Source: JAUIET01 sp964352475 (GTDB lineage: Bacteria > Pseudomonadota > Gammaproteobacteria > Pseudomonadales > JAUIET01). Taken from it: 64,000 bases of DNA. Location: contig CAYGSL010000017.1 of the NCBI GenBank assembly GCA_964352475.1, forward strand, positions 1-64,000, written 5' to 3'. Every line of letters starts with the position of its first letter. Within the stretch, counting starts at the first letter, position 1. Below the pieces are notes generated by a model. It was not told the origin of the DNA and ran no database searches. It worked only from the letters and a program-made list of their open reading frames with translations. A program made the position numbers and the translations under genes. Below, piece after piece: positions 52,454 to 61,343 of this stretch.

Positions 52454-52553
52454 GGGTTCGAGGCACCACTCTATCTGGCGTTACTTTTTATTAATCAGAC
52501 AGATGGCAGACCACAAACAAGTAAAATCAGCCCAGATCTAAAAGGATACTCAA

Positions 52554-53474
52554 ATGAAAACTCTGATAGTTGGTGGAACCGGACTGGTTGGTGGACACGC
52601 TGCTCTGCATTTAAGCGAAAAAGGTCATGATGTAACCATTATGTCTCGCAACAAACCTACCGCTCACGCACTCCAGGATACAAAGTTTCTCAGCTGTAAT
52701 TATATTGAAGACGACGTAAGCGACGGCCGCCTGGATGGTTTTGATGCGATGGTGTTCGCAGCAGCGCAAGACATTCGCCAACTACCCATGGATGGCTCAA
52801 TAGCGCCCGACGCATTTTATAAGAAAGTCAATGATGATGCCGTCCCTCGATTCTTTGAGGCGGCTAAGGCTGCCGGCATAACTCGAACAGCGTACGTTGG
52901 CAGTTTCTATCCCCAGGTTGCTCCAGAGCGTATTGAGCTGGACCCGTATGTAAACTCACGCCACGTTACGGATGAATCAATACGAGCGCTGAGTAACGAT
53001 GAGTTTAATGTCTGCAGTCTTAACGCCCCATTCATTCTCGGCGAACTGCCTGGCCTCGATATCCCGCACATACTCGGCCTGATTGCATACGTTAGCGGTC
53101 AGTTGCCCGACCTGCCATTATTCGCGCCAGTTGGCGGCACCAACCATATCACCGCAAAATCCGTTGCCGAATCAATTGAAGGCGCATTGGCACGCGGTGA
53201 AAGCGGCAAAGCCTATTTAATCGGTGACCAAAACTATACATGGAAGGAGTATCTGGAAGCATGGGCATCAGCGGCTGGTGCACCGGTAGATCTGGACGTT
53301 AGATCTGATGATCACCCGATACTGCCCAACGCAATTATGTTCGCCGGCGCCGGGGCTCTGGTCAATTATGAGCCTGATGCACAAGAGTCTGCTCTGCTTG
53401 CTTATAGCCGTAATCAAGTCGGCGGGGAGATAGAGTCAATGGTCCAGTCTGCGTTGGCTAGCGCACAGGGATGA
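52554..53474 (+). CDS. NAD-dependent epimerase/dehydratase (extended SDR)
   Basis: This 306-residue protein begins MKTLIVGGTGLVGGHAAL, with GGTGLVGG as the cofactor motif. The fold continues to SFYPQVAPERIELDPYVNSR and a substrate lobe with WKEYLEAWASAAG. The usual YxxxK is not obvious (the region reads DPYVNSR), so a classic dehydrogenase activity is uncertain. AAAGGA precedes the ATG. It overlaps the TesB gene by ATGA. It may act as a reductase or as an atypical NAD(P)-binding protein. Confidence 0.75.
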   Translation: MKTLIVGGTGLVGGHAALHLSEKGHDVTIMSRNKPTAHALQDTKFLSCNYIEDDVSDGRLDGFDAMVFAAAQDIRQLPMDGSIAPDAFYKKVNDDAVPRFFEAAKAAGITRTAYVGSFYPQVAPERIELDPYVNSRHVTDESIRALSNDEFNVCSLNAPFILGELPGLDIPHILGLIAYVSGQLPDLPLFAPVGGTNHITAKSVAESIEGALARGESGKAYLIGDQNYTWKEYLEAWASAAGAPVDLDVRSDDHPILPNAIMFAGAGALVNYEPDAQESALLAYSRNQVGGEIESMVQSALASAQG

Positions 53475-54325
53475 GCCTGCAGATCCTACTGGATTCGTTT
53501 CAGCTTCAAGCTGGTAATCCTTCTGAATCATTTGCGGAATTTATTGGATACTGCGAAGACTCTGGAGCGGGACGTGCCTATGGCGGTCATGTCATGGCGC
53601 AAGCCATGAGTGCCGCACAGCGCACTGTAGACCCGGCATATTGGGTTCATTCGATGAATTGCAATTTCTATCGGCCCGGTGCGCCTGAACAAGCTATTCA
53701 CTATCGCGTTGAGCAATTGCGGAATGGGCGATCCTTCGCAACCCGTTTGGTACAGGCTTACCAAGACGAAAAGCCGATTTTTACAGCCACGCTTTCATTT
53801 CAAACAGAAGAGTCTAGTTTTGAACACAGCGTAGGCATGCCCGAAGTAGTGGCACCTGAGGCGCTAGATAGCAATGACTTGCGAATAAACGAGTACTTTG
53901 AACAAAATGGTATAGACCACAAATACAGCTGGCCTATTGACGTACGCTATGCAGACCCCGTTGATATTCTAAACCCGCAACCTAAAGAGCCACGAGATCT
54001 GGTGTGGATGAAAGCCAATGGCGAAATGCCTGATGACCCGCACGCACACCTGCAAATGTTTGCTTACGGATCTGACAATCCAATAGGTTCGCCCGCTTTT
54101 AACCCACATGGTAAGAATCCATTTTTACCAGACGTGATGTCAGCGACCATTTCGCATAACCTTTGGATTCATCGGCCTGTACGCATGGACGAATGGCTGT
54201 TGTTTGATATCAACAGCGATGTTAGCCATGGCGGTAGAGGAATGGCACATGGCAGAGTGTTTAACCAGCAGCAACAACTAGTAGCCAGCGTGGCGCAGGA
54301 GTTGGTTATGCGCTTGCGTCGGTAG
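53471..54325 (+). CDS. tesB: Acyl-CoA thioesterase II (TesB-like)
   Basis: This 284-residue protein has the double hot-dog layout of TesB. The first domain contains GGHVMAQAMSAAQRTV and the SFQTEE segment; the second contains SHNLWIHRPVRMDEWLLFD and SHGGRGMAHGRVFNQQQQLVASVAQE, with the family's Asp and Gln in place. It cleaves acyl-CoA to acid and CoA, possibly to release a dead-end CoA ester. It is coupled by ATGA to the epimerase gene and is followed by a small membrane-protein gene 25 bp downstream. Confidence 0.88.
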   Translation: MSLQILLDSFQLQAGNPSESFAEFIGYCEDSGAGRAYGGHVMAQAMSAAQRTVDPAYWVHSMNCNFYRPGAPEQAIHYRVEQLRNGRSFATRLVQAYQDEKPIFTATLSFQTEESSFEHSVGMPEVVAPEALDSNDLRINEYFEQNGIDHKYSWPIDVRYADPVDILNPQPKEPRDLVWMKANGEMPDDPHAHLQMFAYGSDNPIGSPAFNPHGKNPFLPDVMSATISHNLWIHRPVRMDEWLLFDINSDVSHGGRGMAHGRVFNQQQQLVASVAQELVMRLRR

Positions 54326-54350
54326 CGAACACAACAACCCGGAGATAATC

Positions 54351-54824
54351 ATGAAACCTATCACCCGTCGCCCACTGGACCTCGCACTGATAACGTTCTT
54401 CTCAATATCGGTTTTGTATGGCTTCCTGTTCAGCCTGCCGGAAGGGCTAGGTGTTCCTGTGTCGGCAGACAGCCCCTGGCCACCGCTTCAAGCCTTGCAC
54501 GAATGGGCAGTGGCGGAGGAACCTGCCCACTTGGACCCGCCGCCGAACCTTATCGCCGCCACTTTGTTTGATGGTTTGTTCCAAGCGCCCTGTTTGTTGT
54601 TTGTCATCATAGGATTGGTCCGGCAGAGAAGCTGGCTAAGACCTTTGGGGCTGTTTTATTCAGGGGCGGCTGTGACTAATATGTTTTTCTACTTTGTACA
54701 AACCTTTCTAGGTGATCATCCGCCACCTAACACAGGCTATTATCTCGCGTTCAATCTGCCTTGGTTGATAGCACCCGCCATACTTGGTTTGCGTGTGTTC
54801 CTGGCGAAAGACTTAATTAACTGA
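54351..54824 (+). CDS. Small membrane protein, EXPERA/emopamil-binding-like
   Basis: This 157-residue protein has four hydrophobic helices (about 10-28, 66-88, 95-115, 130-150). The charged-aromatic layout of PNLIAATLFDGLFQAP and the later FYFVQTFLGDHPPPNTGYYL, close to AFNLPWLIAPAILGLRVF, look like the EXPERA (TMEM97/EBP-like) domain, whose members bind sterol-like molecules or isomerise sterols. This is a similarity in style only. GGAG lies before the ATG. It ends the epimerase-TesB operon and converges on the SCO-MauG gene 12 bp away. Confidence 0.55.
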   Translation: MKPITRRPLDLALITFFSISVLYGFLFSLPEGLGVPVSADSPWPPLQALHEWAVAEEPAHLDPPPNLIAATLFDGLFQAPCLLFVIIGLVRQRSWLRPLGLFYSGAAVTNMFFYFVQTFLGDHPPPNTGYYLAFNLPWLIAPAILGLRVFLAKDLIN

Positions 54825-54836
54825 AAACGGTGGCAA

Positions 54837-56807
54837 CTACTCCACGTTACTGATTTTTGCGGCGAATGCGTCGCTTATCAACGCGTCGATATTGTCACCG
54901 GTTAAAGACTGCAAGAAAGTAAGCAGATCATTCAGCTCGCCTTGAGTAAGGCCTAGCGGGCGCATTAATGGATCCAACAGTGGATTCGACTCTCCGCCGC
55001 GATTATAGAAATCGAGCACGTCTTTCAATGTCGCCAGTGATCCGTCGTGCATGTATGGTGCAGACAGCGCAATGTTGCGCAAACCTGCTGTACGGTACTT
55101 CCAGCGATCATCCGGGTTTTGAGTAATTTCGTAGCGCCCCAGATCACTTGGAATCGGTTCGGAGGCGCCGGCTATCGTGCTGGTATCTACGTCAATCCAT
55201 ACGCCGGGCGCCAGCAATACTTTCCTGGTTGCAGGTTCCGTGTACATAGATCTGGCGTATCCGATACCCGTGTTATGCAATAGAGAATCGGTGAACAGTG
55301 CTGAGCGCTCGCCCATAGAATGGCAGCTGACACAAGATGCCTTCCCAACGAATAACTCGAACCCGCGCTTTACGCGTTCTGATACCGCACTGTCGTCTTT
55401 GCCGAAATACCAGCGATCAAACGGGCTATTCGCCGACAGCAAGGTACGCTGATAGCTGGCGAACGCTTCGCCAACGGTTTGCATATTGATCTGATCTTTC
55501 CCAAACGACTTTTCAAAATCTTTCTTGTATTCAGGGTCGCTCTTGATTTTATCAATGACAAAACCTACAGAAGGATTGGCCATTTCGTTGTGAGCAAGCA
55601 ATGGCGCCCAGATTTGTTGTTCCAGCGAAGTTTCTCTGGCGTCATGAAACAAGTTGGGTAAGAGCGCCGCGTTATACAAACTTGGCGCATTGCGGCGCAC
55701 AGTTCTACCTTCCAGGCCTACCGCTGTGGCTAACTCATTGCTTGCGAAGCCTTGCTCAGGCACGTGGCACATGGCGCAGGAAAACGTATTGTTGAGAGAT
55801 AAACGCCGGTCAAAAAACAAAGTGCGACCAAGTTCGATTTTATCTTTAGTCAAACTCTTCAGTTCGGACTTAGGCAACGCAGGTAGACCAAGACCGGGCT
55901 TACGAGCATTCGCCAACAAATTCATGGCACGCCCGGTGCGTTGCTGGAGGCTATCGGCTTGCGTAGTGTAAGCTGTTTGTTCGTAGCCCCCTTTGAAATC
56001 TCCTGCACCATGCAGGCTGGCAGTATGGCCGGAGTTACTTTGTTGCTTGATCTCCCTGGCTTGCTCAGCGTCCGCCATCGCAAGTGTTTCAAGATCATTC
56101 AATACCGTGGTTGGATGCAAAAAAGACGTGCTGTAAATATTACGGAACCGGCGTTGCTTGTCGATCAAAAACACGCGCAATATGTGCGAAATGGCACCGC
56201 TGGCCTCGCCGCTTTCATCCAGCTCACGTAACACTGATTGGTCGTATTGCGCCAGTATTGGATCGAGCTCTTGCAGCGATGCCGTGGTCACAAACCGCCA
56301 ATCGAAACCCGGTTTAACAAAGGAAGAACCATATTTCCGCATCGCTTGCGGAGTGTCGTTGCCTGGATCAAAGCTCAGACTCACAAAGCGGACCTGATCG
56401 CGCAACAGGTCGCTGCGCATAACCGCGTTTTGAACTTTGCTCGTTACAAACGTTGCCAAAGGACAACCGTTTACATCATCACACTGCGTATAGATAAAGC
56501 TCAACAGCACATAACGGTCGCCTAACAGATCATGCAGTTGCACAGCTTGCCCATCGCTAAGCAGTACCGGCCCGTTTCCAGCAAGGCCCAACTCAGGCAA
56601 GCGGTAACTGCCTGCCGCAGGCGCGTCAAAGCGCAGCGCCTGGTAACCAGGCGCCAGCACTTCTATTTGCTTTTCAACAGGTTTACTGTCTATCGATGGC
56701 GAAGAGTCATCTTCGTGCTTGTGATCGCTGTGCGAGAGTGCAGCAGCACCGTGCAACAAACTGCATAACACGGCACTGCTCAGCCACAGCAGCTTTGGCC
56801 TACCCAT
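54837..56807 (-). CDS. SCO1/SenC-MauG fusion protein
   Basis: This 656-residue exported protein joins two domains that are usually separate. After a signal peptide (about 1-24) and a His-rich linker there is an SCO1/SenC copper-chaperone domain (about 75-260), with cysteines C109 and C115 in YTQCDDVNGCP and the conserved histidine in AISHILRV. The second part (about 290-650) is a di-haem cytochrome c peroxidase/MauG domain with haem motifs CAMCH and CVSCH and the GLRNIALSAPYMHDGSL ending. It starts 6 bases after the mtoX stop. In methanethiol-oxidising bacteria separate SCO and MauG genes accompany mtoX, so this fusion probably matures the copper enzyme. Confidence 0.87.
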   Translation of the reverse strand: MGRPKLLWLSSAVLCSLLHGAAALSHSDHKHEDDSSPSIDSKPVEKQIEVLAPGYQALRFDAPAAGSYRLPELGLAGNGPVLLSDGQAVQLHDLLGDRYVLLSFIYTQCDDVNGCPLATFVTSKVQNAVMRSDLLRDQVRFVSLSFDPGNDTPQAMRKYGSSFVKPGFDWRFVTTASLQELDPILAQYDQSVLRELDESGEASGAISHILRVFLIDKQRRFRNIYSTSFLHPTTVLNDLETLAMADAEQAREIKQQSNSGHTASLHGAGDFKGGYEQTAYTTQADSLQQRTGRAMNLLANARKPGLGLPALPKSELKSLTKDKIELGRTLFFDRRLSLNNTFSCAMCHVPEQGFASNELATAVGLEGRTVRRNAPSLYNAALLPNLFHDARETSLEQQIWAPLLAHNEMANPSVGFVIDKIKSDPEYKKDFEKSFGKDQINMQTVGEAFASYQRTLLSANSPFDRWYFGKDDSAVSERVKRGFELFVGKASCVSCHSMGERSALFTDSLLHNTGIGYARSMYTEPATRKVLLAPGVWIDVDTSTIAGASEPIPSDLGRYEITQNPDDRWKYRTAGLRNIALSAPYMHDGSLATLKDVLDFYNRGGESNPLLDPLMRPLGLTQGELNDLLTFLQSLTGDNIDALISDAFAAKISNVE

Positions 56808-56813
56808 AGTCGA

Positions 56814-58166
56814 CTACTGCTTGGCTAATTCCCGCTTATCGAGGCTTGCAGGTCTGCCGCTAGCGTATAGCGAGTATGCACCGAAGCGCATTTGATGCGG
56901 CATACCCATTTTCTCAGCCATAAAGTCTATTGAGAACTGATGCTTCAGTGTCTTACCGTCCCAGTCATAAGCCTTGAAGTACTGAAGATCACCCTCTTCC
57001 GCTTCAACCTTATCCCAGTTCGCAAGCAACGAAGAAGTGAAGTAAATGCGAGTGCCGTCCCAGCTCTGTGAGGTCATATTGATTTGCGCACCAATTTTCT
57101 TGGTGTACACCTCCTCAGGAGCAAATGGATCACTGATATCAAACGCACGCGCTGTACCATCATTCCAGGTGTCTACCCAAAGCAGGTTGTCATCAGCTGT
57201 GATAGAGATGTCTACCGGCAGCGGTATTTTGCTGGCATCGGCAATATCAGCAACATCTTTGGCCTGCCACTCGCCAGCATCATCTTCGTAAATCAACCAG
57301 ATCTTTGAGGTTAAGGCTGTGGTGGTGAAGCAATAGTTGTTCTGAGAGCCCCAGGCACAGCGAATTTCCAAAGGCGCGCCCGGTACATCAAGCACCTTCT
57401 TGGGTTTGCGGGTATGCAGATCCCAGATCACAACGGTGTTGCCAAACCGTTTCATGGCTTCGGCATCGCCCATCAGTTTTCCGAGATTTGCCATGTAGTT
57501 GTTCCAACCCGTAAACGAGGAAGTCACCATTACATTGCGTCGTGGTAAGGCTCTAACATCGTAGCCGTAGCCGTCTGCAAACTGCCCACTTTTCACAGCA
57601 CCCTGAAGATTCTCGTCCGTTGGCATCCAATAGGTGTCTATGTATTCGCCACCATTGGTGTACTCAACCATCGCTGTGCGACCGCCGTGATCTTTATCGT
57701 TGGACAGGCCGGTCACTAACATGCGACCCGGTAATGCATAGGTTGTGTGTGGTCCAACAACGCCACCACTTTTGGAGGTGAAATTGCCAATTGTTTTATG
57801 CAGAGTTGGTTTGGCTGGATCGCTATGCACGTCAAAGATGAAAATTTTGTTAGTGTCTAAACCAGCCGCCCACAAGTAACGTCTATCGTCTGTTAACCCT
57901 GAATGGTGCGCTTCGTTGCGCCCACCAACCGACAATGAATTTACAATTTGACCATAGCTGTCGGAGTCAGGGTGCACATCGACCGTAACAAGCTTGTCTT
58001 GCCCGTCACCAACGCCTTCCACTCCAAGAGTCCAGACGTAAACAAAATCTTCCTGGCCTACAATCTTTGCCATATATGGCGACATGCAGGTTTCATCCGC
58101 ATAAGCGAATGGTGCCGTCGTTATGGCTACCCAAAGCAGCGCGATTATTCGAATTGTTTTGTGCAT
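56814..58166 (-). CDS. mtoX: Methanethiol oxidase / selenium-binding protein SBP56 family
   Basis: This 450-residue exported protein has a signal peptide (AITTAPFAYA, cleaved near 23) followed by the SBP56 core with ETCMSPYMAK, VWTLGVEG, RNEAHHSG, GPHTTYALPG and PLEIRCAWGS, and it ends with MPHQMRFGAYSLYASG. Bacterial members oxidise methanethiol to formaldehyde, sulfide and hydrogen peroxide using copper. AAGGAG lies eight bases before the ATG. The SCO-MauG fusion follows 6 bases downstream, exactly as expected for the maturation partner. A different SBP56 activity cannot be excluded. Confidence 0.85.
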   Translation of the reverse strand: MHKTIRIIALLWVAITTAPFAYADETCMSPYMAKIVGQEDFVYVWTLGVEGVGDGQDKLVTVDVHPDSDSYGQIVNSLSVGGRNEAHHSGLTDDRRYLWAAGLDTNKIFIFDVHSDPAKPTLHKTIGNFTSKSGGVVGPHTTYALPGRMLVTGLSNDKDHGGRTAMVEYTNGGEYIDTYWMPTDENLQGAVKSGQFADGYGYDVRALPRRNVMVTSSFTGWNNYMANLGKLMGDAEAMKRFGNTVVIWDLHTRKPKKVLDVPGAPLEIRCAWGSQNNYCFTTTALTSKIWLIYEDDAGEWQAKDVADIADASKIPLPVDISITADDNLLWVDTWNDGTARAFDISDPFAPEEVYTKKIGAQINMTSQSWDGTRIYFTSSLLANWDKVEAEEGDLQYFKAYDWDGKTLKHQFSIDFMAEKMGMPHQMRFGAYSLYASGRPASLDKRELAKQ

Positions 58167-58199
58167 ATTATTCTCCTTAGTAATTAGCTCTCTACCGGC

Positions 58200-60263
58200 T
58201 CACCAGACTTTAACACGGTCTTCCTCAGACAGAAAATGACCATCGCCTTCATTTACATCATACGCCTGATAAAACTCGGGCATATTCCTGACAACGCCAT
58301 TAACCCTCTCTCTATGCGGTGAATGCGGGTCTGATACCAGCATTCTGGCCAGCACTTCATCGCGATACTTGGTGCGCCAGGTGCGTGCGTAGCCCAGATA
58401 GAAGCGCTGCAAACCGGTGAGGCCATCAATCATCGGCGCCGGCTTACCTCCCAGTGATCTCAAGTACGCTTTGACGGAAACAGAAGCGCCCGAGAGGTCG
58501 CCTATGTTCTCGCCCAAGGTAAGTTCACCATTGATATTCATGCCGGCCACAGGTTCAAACTCACTGTATTGGGCCACTAATTTGTCGGTGGCCTGCTTGA
58601 ATCTTTCACGGTCTTCGTCGGTCCACCAGTTTCTCAAGTTTCCATCACCATCAAATGTTGAACCTTGATCATCGAAGGCATGAGAAATTTCGTGGCCTAT
58701 CACCAAGCCTGCAGCTCCATAGTTGGCGGCATCATCCGCCGTTAAATCAAACATCGGAGCCTGCAGAATTCCGGCAGGAAACACAATTTCATTCATGGTT
58801 GGATTGTAATAGGCATTCACAGTGTGCGGGTTCATACCCCACTCTTCTCTATCAATCGGTTTGCCCAATTTGGCCAACTCGTAGTTGTATTCGAACGCAC
58901 TTGCACGGCGCATATTACCAATCAAGTCGTTAGCAACAATGTTCAGCCCGCTGTAGTCCCTCCATCGATCCGGGTAGCCGATCTTCACCGTGATTTTATC
59001 CAGCTTTTCTTTCGCTTCGGCTTTGGTAGCGTCGCTCATCCACGACAGCTCATCGATTCCAAACCTGAATTCTTTCAGCAGATTCCTGACCATTTCCAAC
59101 ATTTTCTGCTTCGCTTCTGGCGGAAAGTGGCGTTGAACATATTCTTTGCCCAAAGGCTCACCTAGTACCGAACTCACCGTGGAAACTCCTCGGCGCCAAC
59201 GTTCTTTCTGTTTCTCCAGACCGCTCAATTTTTTGCCGTAAAAATCGAAGCGTCGCTTAGCGAATCGCTCTGATAGATAAGGGGCAGCATCAGTGAGTAC
59301 CCGAAGCCGAAGATAATCTTTCCATACGTCCAGGGAGTCTTGCGTCACCAGCTTAGCCAATGACTCAAAGTGACTTGGTTGCGCTACTACAATGTAAGGC
59401 AGGTTGGCAGCGCCCAGAACGGTCAACATTCGTTCCCAAGGCATAGTCGCCAAGGCTTTCAACTCAGATAATGACTTGGGGTTGTATAACTTCTCAGGAA
59501 CTCTGCTCTCGGTACGAGACCACTGGCCCTCGGCCAGCCGCTCCTCCAGTTCTATAATCTGTTCCGCTCGGGCATCGGAGCGGCCTGCGCCAGCCAATGC
59601 GAGCATGTCAGCTGCGTAGGCGGTGTAGTCCTTAACGGCACTAACAAAACGTTCGTTGTCTTTATTCAAGAAATAGTCTCTATCAGGCAAACCCAGGCCG
59701 TTTTGAAAAATATAGAACGCATACTTCTCTGAATTCTTGAAATCTGGCATAACGCCCGCCGCCAACGGAGTTTCAATTCCCCCCCTTCCCAGAGTGGCAA
59801 ATGCAACGAAGAGATCTTCAGTCGTCACAATATCGTCAACTAATCGCAATTCCATAGAAACGCCGGCTAGCCCCAGCGACTCAATGGCCTCAGTGTTCAT
59901 GTAGCTTGCGTACAGATCAGCAATCTGCGAAGCGCTACTTGACTCATTCTGAACATCCTGAAGTTGCTCTACTATTTCCTTCAGATCGAGTTCTGCACGC
60001 TCATTCAAAATGGTGAACGTGCCGTAGCGACCATATTCAGCAGGCATAGCGGTTTCTTTGAGCCACACACCGTTGGCATAAGCATGAAAATCATCTTGAG
60101 GGCGAACTGAATGGTTGATCGCTGTTTGATCAATACCAGAATTTAGTTCAGTGACTGCGCTTGAAGCGCTTGTCGGTGCGTCGCCATCTGCAACCCCCAC
60201 TGGCGTGCAGGCACCGACCCCGAGCAACACAGCAATAAGAAACGTTGAGTGAAATGTATGCAT
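58200..60263 (-). CDS. M13 family metallopeptidase, lipoprotein
   Basis: This 687-residue peptidase of the neprilysin/PepO type has a lipoprotein signal (FLIAVLLGVGAC, lipidated C20) and so sits in the envelope. The catalytic zinc motif is HEISH near residue 520 (VIGHEISHAFDDQG), with the third ligand in ENIGDLSG and the family's NAYYNPTMNEIVFPAGILQ segment before it. It trims short peptides. The ATG at 60263 has GGGTGG before it; a TTG 12 codons upstream is less likely. It is upstream of mtoX on the same strand with a 33-bp gap. Function in relation to mtoX is unclear. Confidence 0.88.
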   Translation of the reverse strand: MHTFHSTFLIAVLLGVGACTPVGVADGDAPTSASSAVTELNSGIDQTAINHSVRPQDDFHAYANGVWLKETAMPAEYGRYGTFTILNERAELDLKEIVEQLQDVQNESSSASQIADLYASYMNTEAIESLGLAGVSMELRLVDDIVTTEDLFVAFATLGRGGIETPLAAGVMPDFKNSEKYAFYIFQNGLGLPDRDYFLNKDNERFVSAVKDYTAYAADMLALAGAGRSDARAEQIIELEERLAEGQWSRTESRVPEKLYNPKSLSELKALATMPWERMLTVLGAANLPYIVVAQPSHFESLAKLVTQDSLDVWKDYLRLRVLTDAAPYLSERFAKRRFDFYGKKLSGLEKQKERWRRGVSTVSSVLGEPLGKEYVQRHFPPEAKQKMLEMVRNLLKEFRFGIDELSWMSDATKAEAKEKLDKITVKIGYPDRWRDYSGLNIVANDLIGNMRRASAFEYNYELAKLGKPIDREEWGMNPHTVNAYYNPTMNEIVFPAGILQAPMFDLTADDAANYGAAGLVIGHEISHAFDDQGSTFDGDGNLRNWWTDEDRERFKQATDKLVAQYSEFEPVAGMNINGELTLGENIGDLSGASVSVKAYLRSLGGKPAPMIDGLTGLQRFYLGYARTWRTKYRDEVLARMLVSDPHSPHRERVNGVVRNMPEFYQAYDVNEGDGHFLSEEDRVKVW

Positions 60264-60349
60264 ATGACCACCCTTGCTGGCTTGTTGTAGCGCAGGCAAT
60301 TATCTATGATCCAGGCTCACCAGGCGAATTTTATTCAGGACACCTTGTT

Positions 60350-61294
60350 ATGGCGTTTAACAAAGGACTGCACGACCTAGGCAATGGGGTGTATGCCTAT
60401 CTGCAACCAGACGGTTCCTGGGGCTGGAGCAATGCGGGTCTGGTCGTAGACGGTGATCAGTCGCTGCTTGTTGATACATTGTTCGATGAGAAACTCACAC
60501 TCGATATGCTAAAAACCATGGCTGATGCCAGCCATGTGCGCGCAGATACCATTGACTTTCTGGTCAATACACATGCCAATGGCGATCATTGCCACGGCAA
60601 TCATCTGCTCACCAAAGCAGAGATTATCGCCTCAGCCACGGCCGCTGCCGAGATGGATGAAATGACGCCAGAGATGATGGCGGAGATGATGCGAGCCGCA
60701 CCCGAGTTAGGCGAACTGGGCGAGTATCTGATTCACTGTTTTGGCGCTTTCAACTTCGAAGGTATTGTTCATACACCGCCGTCTCGAACCTTCTCCGGAA
60801 CAACAGAGTTGGCAATAGGCGACAAAACCGTAGAGCTGATTGAAGTGGGCCCGGCGCATACCGGTGGCGATGTATTGGCCTGGGTGCCTGCGGACAAAAC
60901 TGTATTTACCGGCGACATATTATTCATTGGCGGTACACCCATTATTTGGGCAGGTCCGATTAGCAACTGGCTGAAAGCCTGTGACCTGATTTTGGATATG
61001 AACGCTGAGCATATAGTGCCAGGGCATGGTCCAATTACAGATGCAAAAGGGGTTAAGAATGTGGCCGCCTACCTTCGTCACATTGAGAGAGAAGCGCGTC
61101 AGCGGTTTGATGCCGGTATGCCGCTGGAACAAGCAGTGCTGGACATTCCGCTGGCTGAATTTAGCGATTGGCTGGACGCCGAACGAATTGGTATCAACGT
61201 CTGTACTCTATACCGCGAGTTCGAGGGTGAGCAAACCCAAACAGACATTGTTCAGGCGCTAACAATGGCCGCGAGTGCCTGGCGGCAAAGATAA
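60350..61294 (+). CDS. MBL-fold metallo-hydrolase
   Basis: This 314-residue metallo-beta-lactamase-fold protein starts at the ATG at 60350, with AGGA nine bases upstream. The metal motif reads THANGDHCHGNH (74-85), so the second histidine of the usual HxHxDH is replaced by Asn (N77) while D79 and H80 remain; this is a recognised MBL subgroup. Later ligands are in PAHTGGDVLAW, FTGDILF and VPGHGP. Substrate unknown. It is divergent from the M13 gene with 86 bp between starts. Confidence 0.82.
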   Translation: MAFNKGLHDLGNGVYAYLQPDGSWGWSNAGLVVDGDQSLLVDTLFDEKLTLDMLKTMADASHVRADTIDFLVNTHANGDHCHGNHLLTKAEIIASATAAAEMDEMTPEMMAEMMRAAPELGELGEYLIHCFGAFNFEGIVHTPPSRTFSGTTELAIGDKTVELIEVGPAHTGGDVLAWVPADKTVFTGDILFIGGTPIIWAGPISNWLKACDLILDMNAEHIVPGHGPITDAKGVKNVAAYLRHIEREARQRFDAGMPLEQAVLDIPLAEFSDWLDAERIGINVCTLYREFEGEQTQTDIVQALTMAASAWRQR

Positions 61295-61343
61295 ACGTCT
61301 GCAACTCAAACGTTGTTAGTCCCCGGTAAGTTAGAGAATTTTC

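Larger units (their letters stand above)
52082..52553. other. 472-bp divergent intergenic region with paired palindromic elements
   Basis: This is the only gap over 300 bp. It contains element B (52185-52294), a 49-base spacer with a weaker hairpin, and element C (52344-52453), all between two divergent operons. About 100 bp of flank remains on each side (103 bp to the acyl-CoA dehydrogenase start, 100 bp to the epimerase start). I see no ORF or known RNA. Confidence 0.8.
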
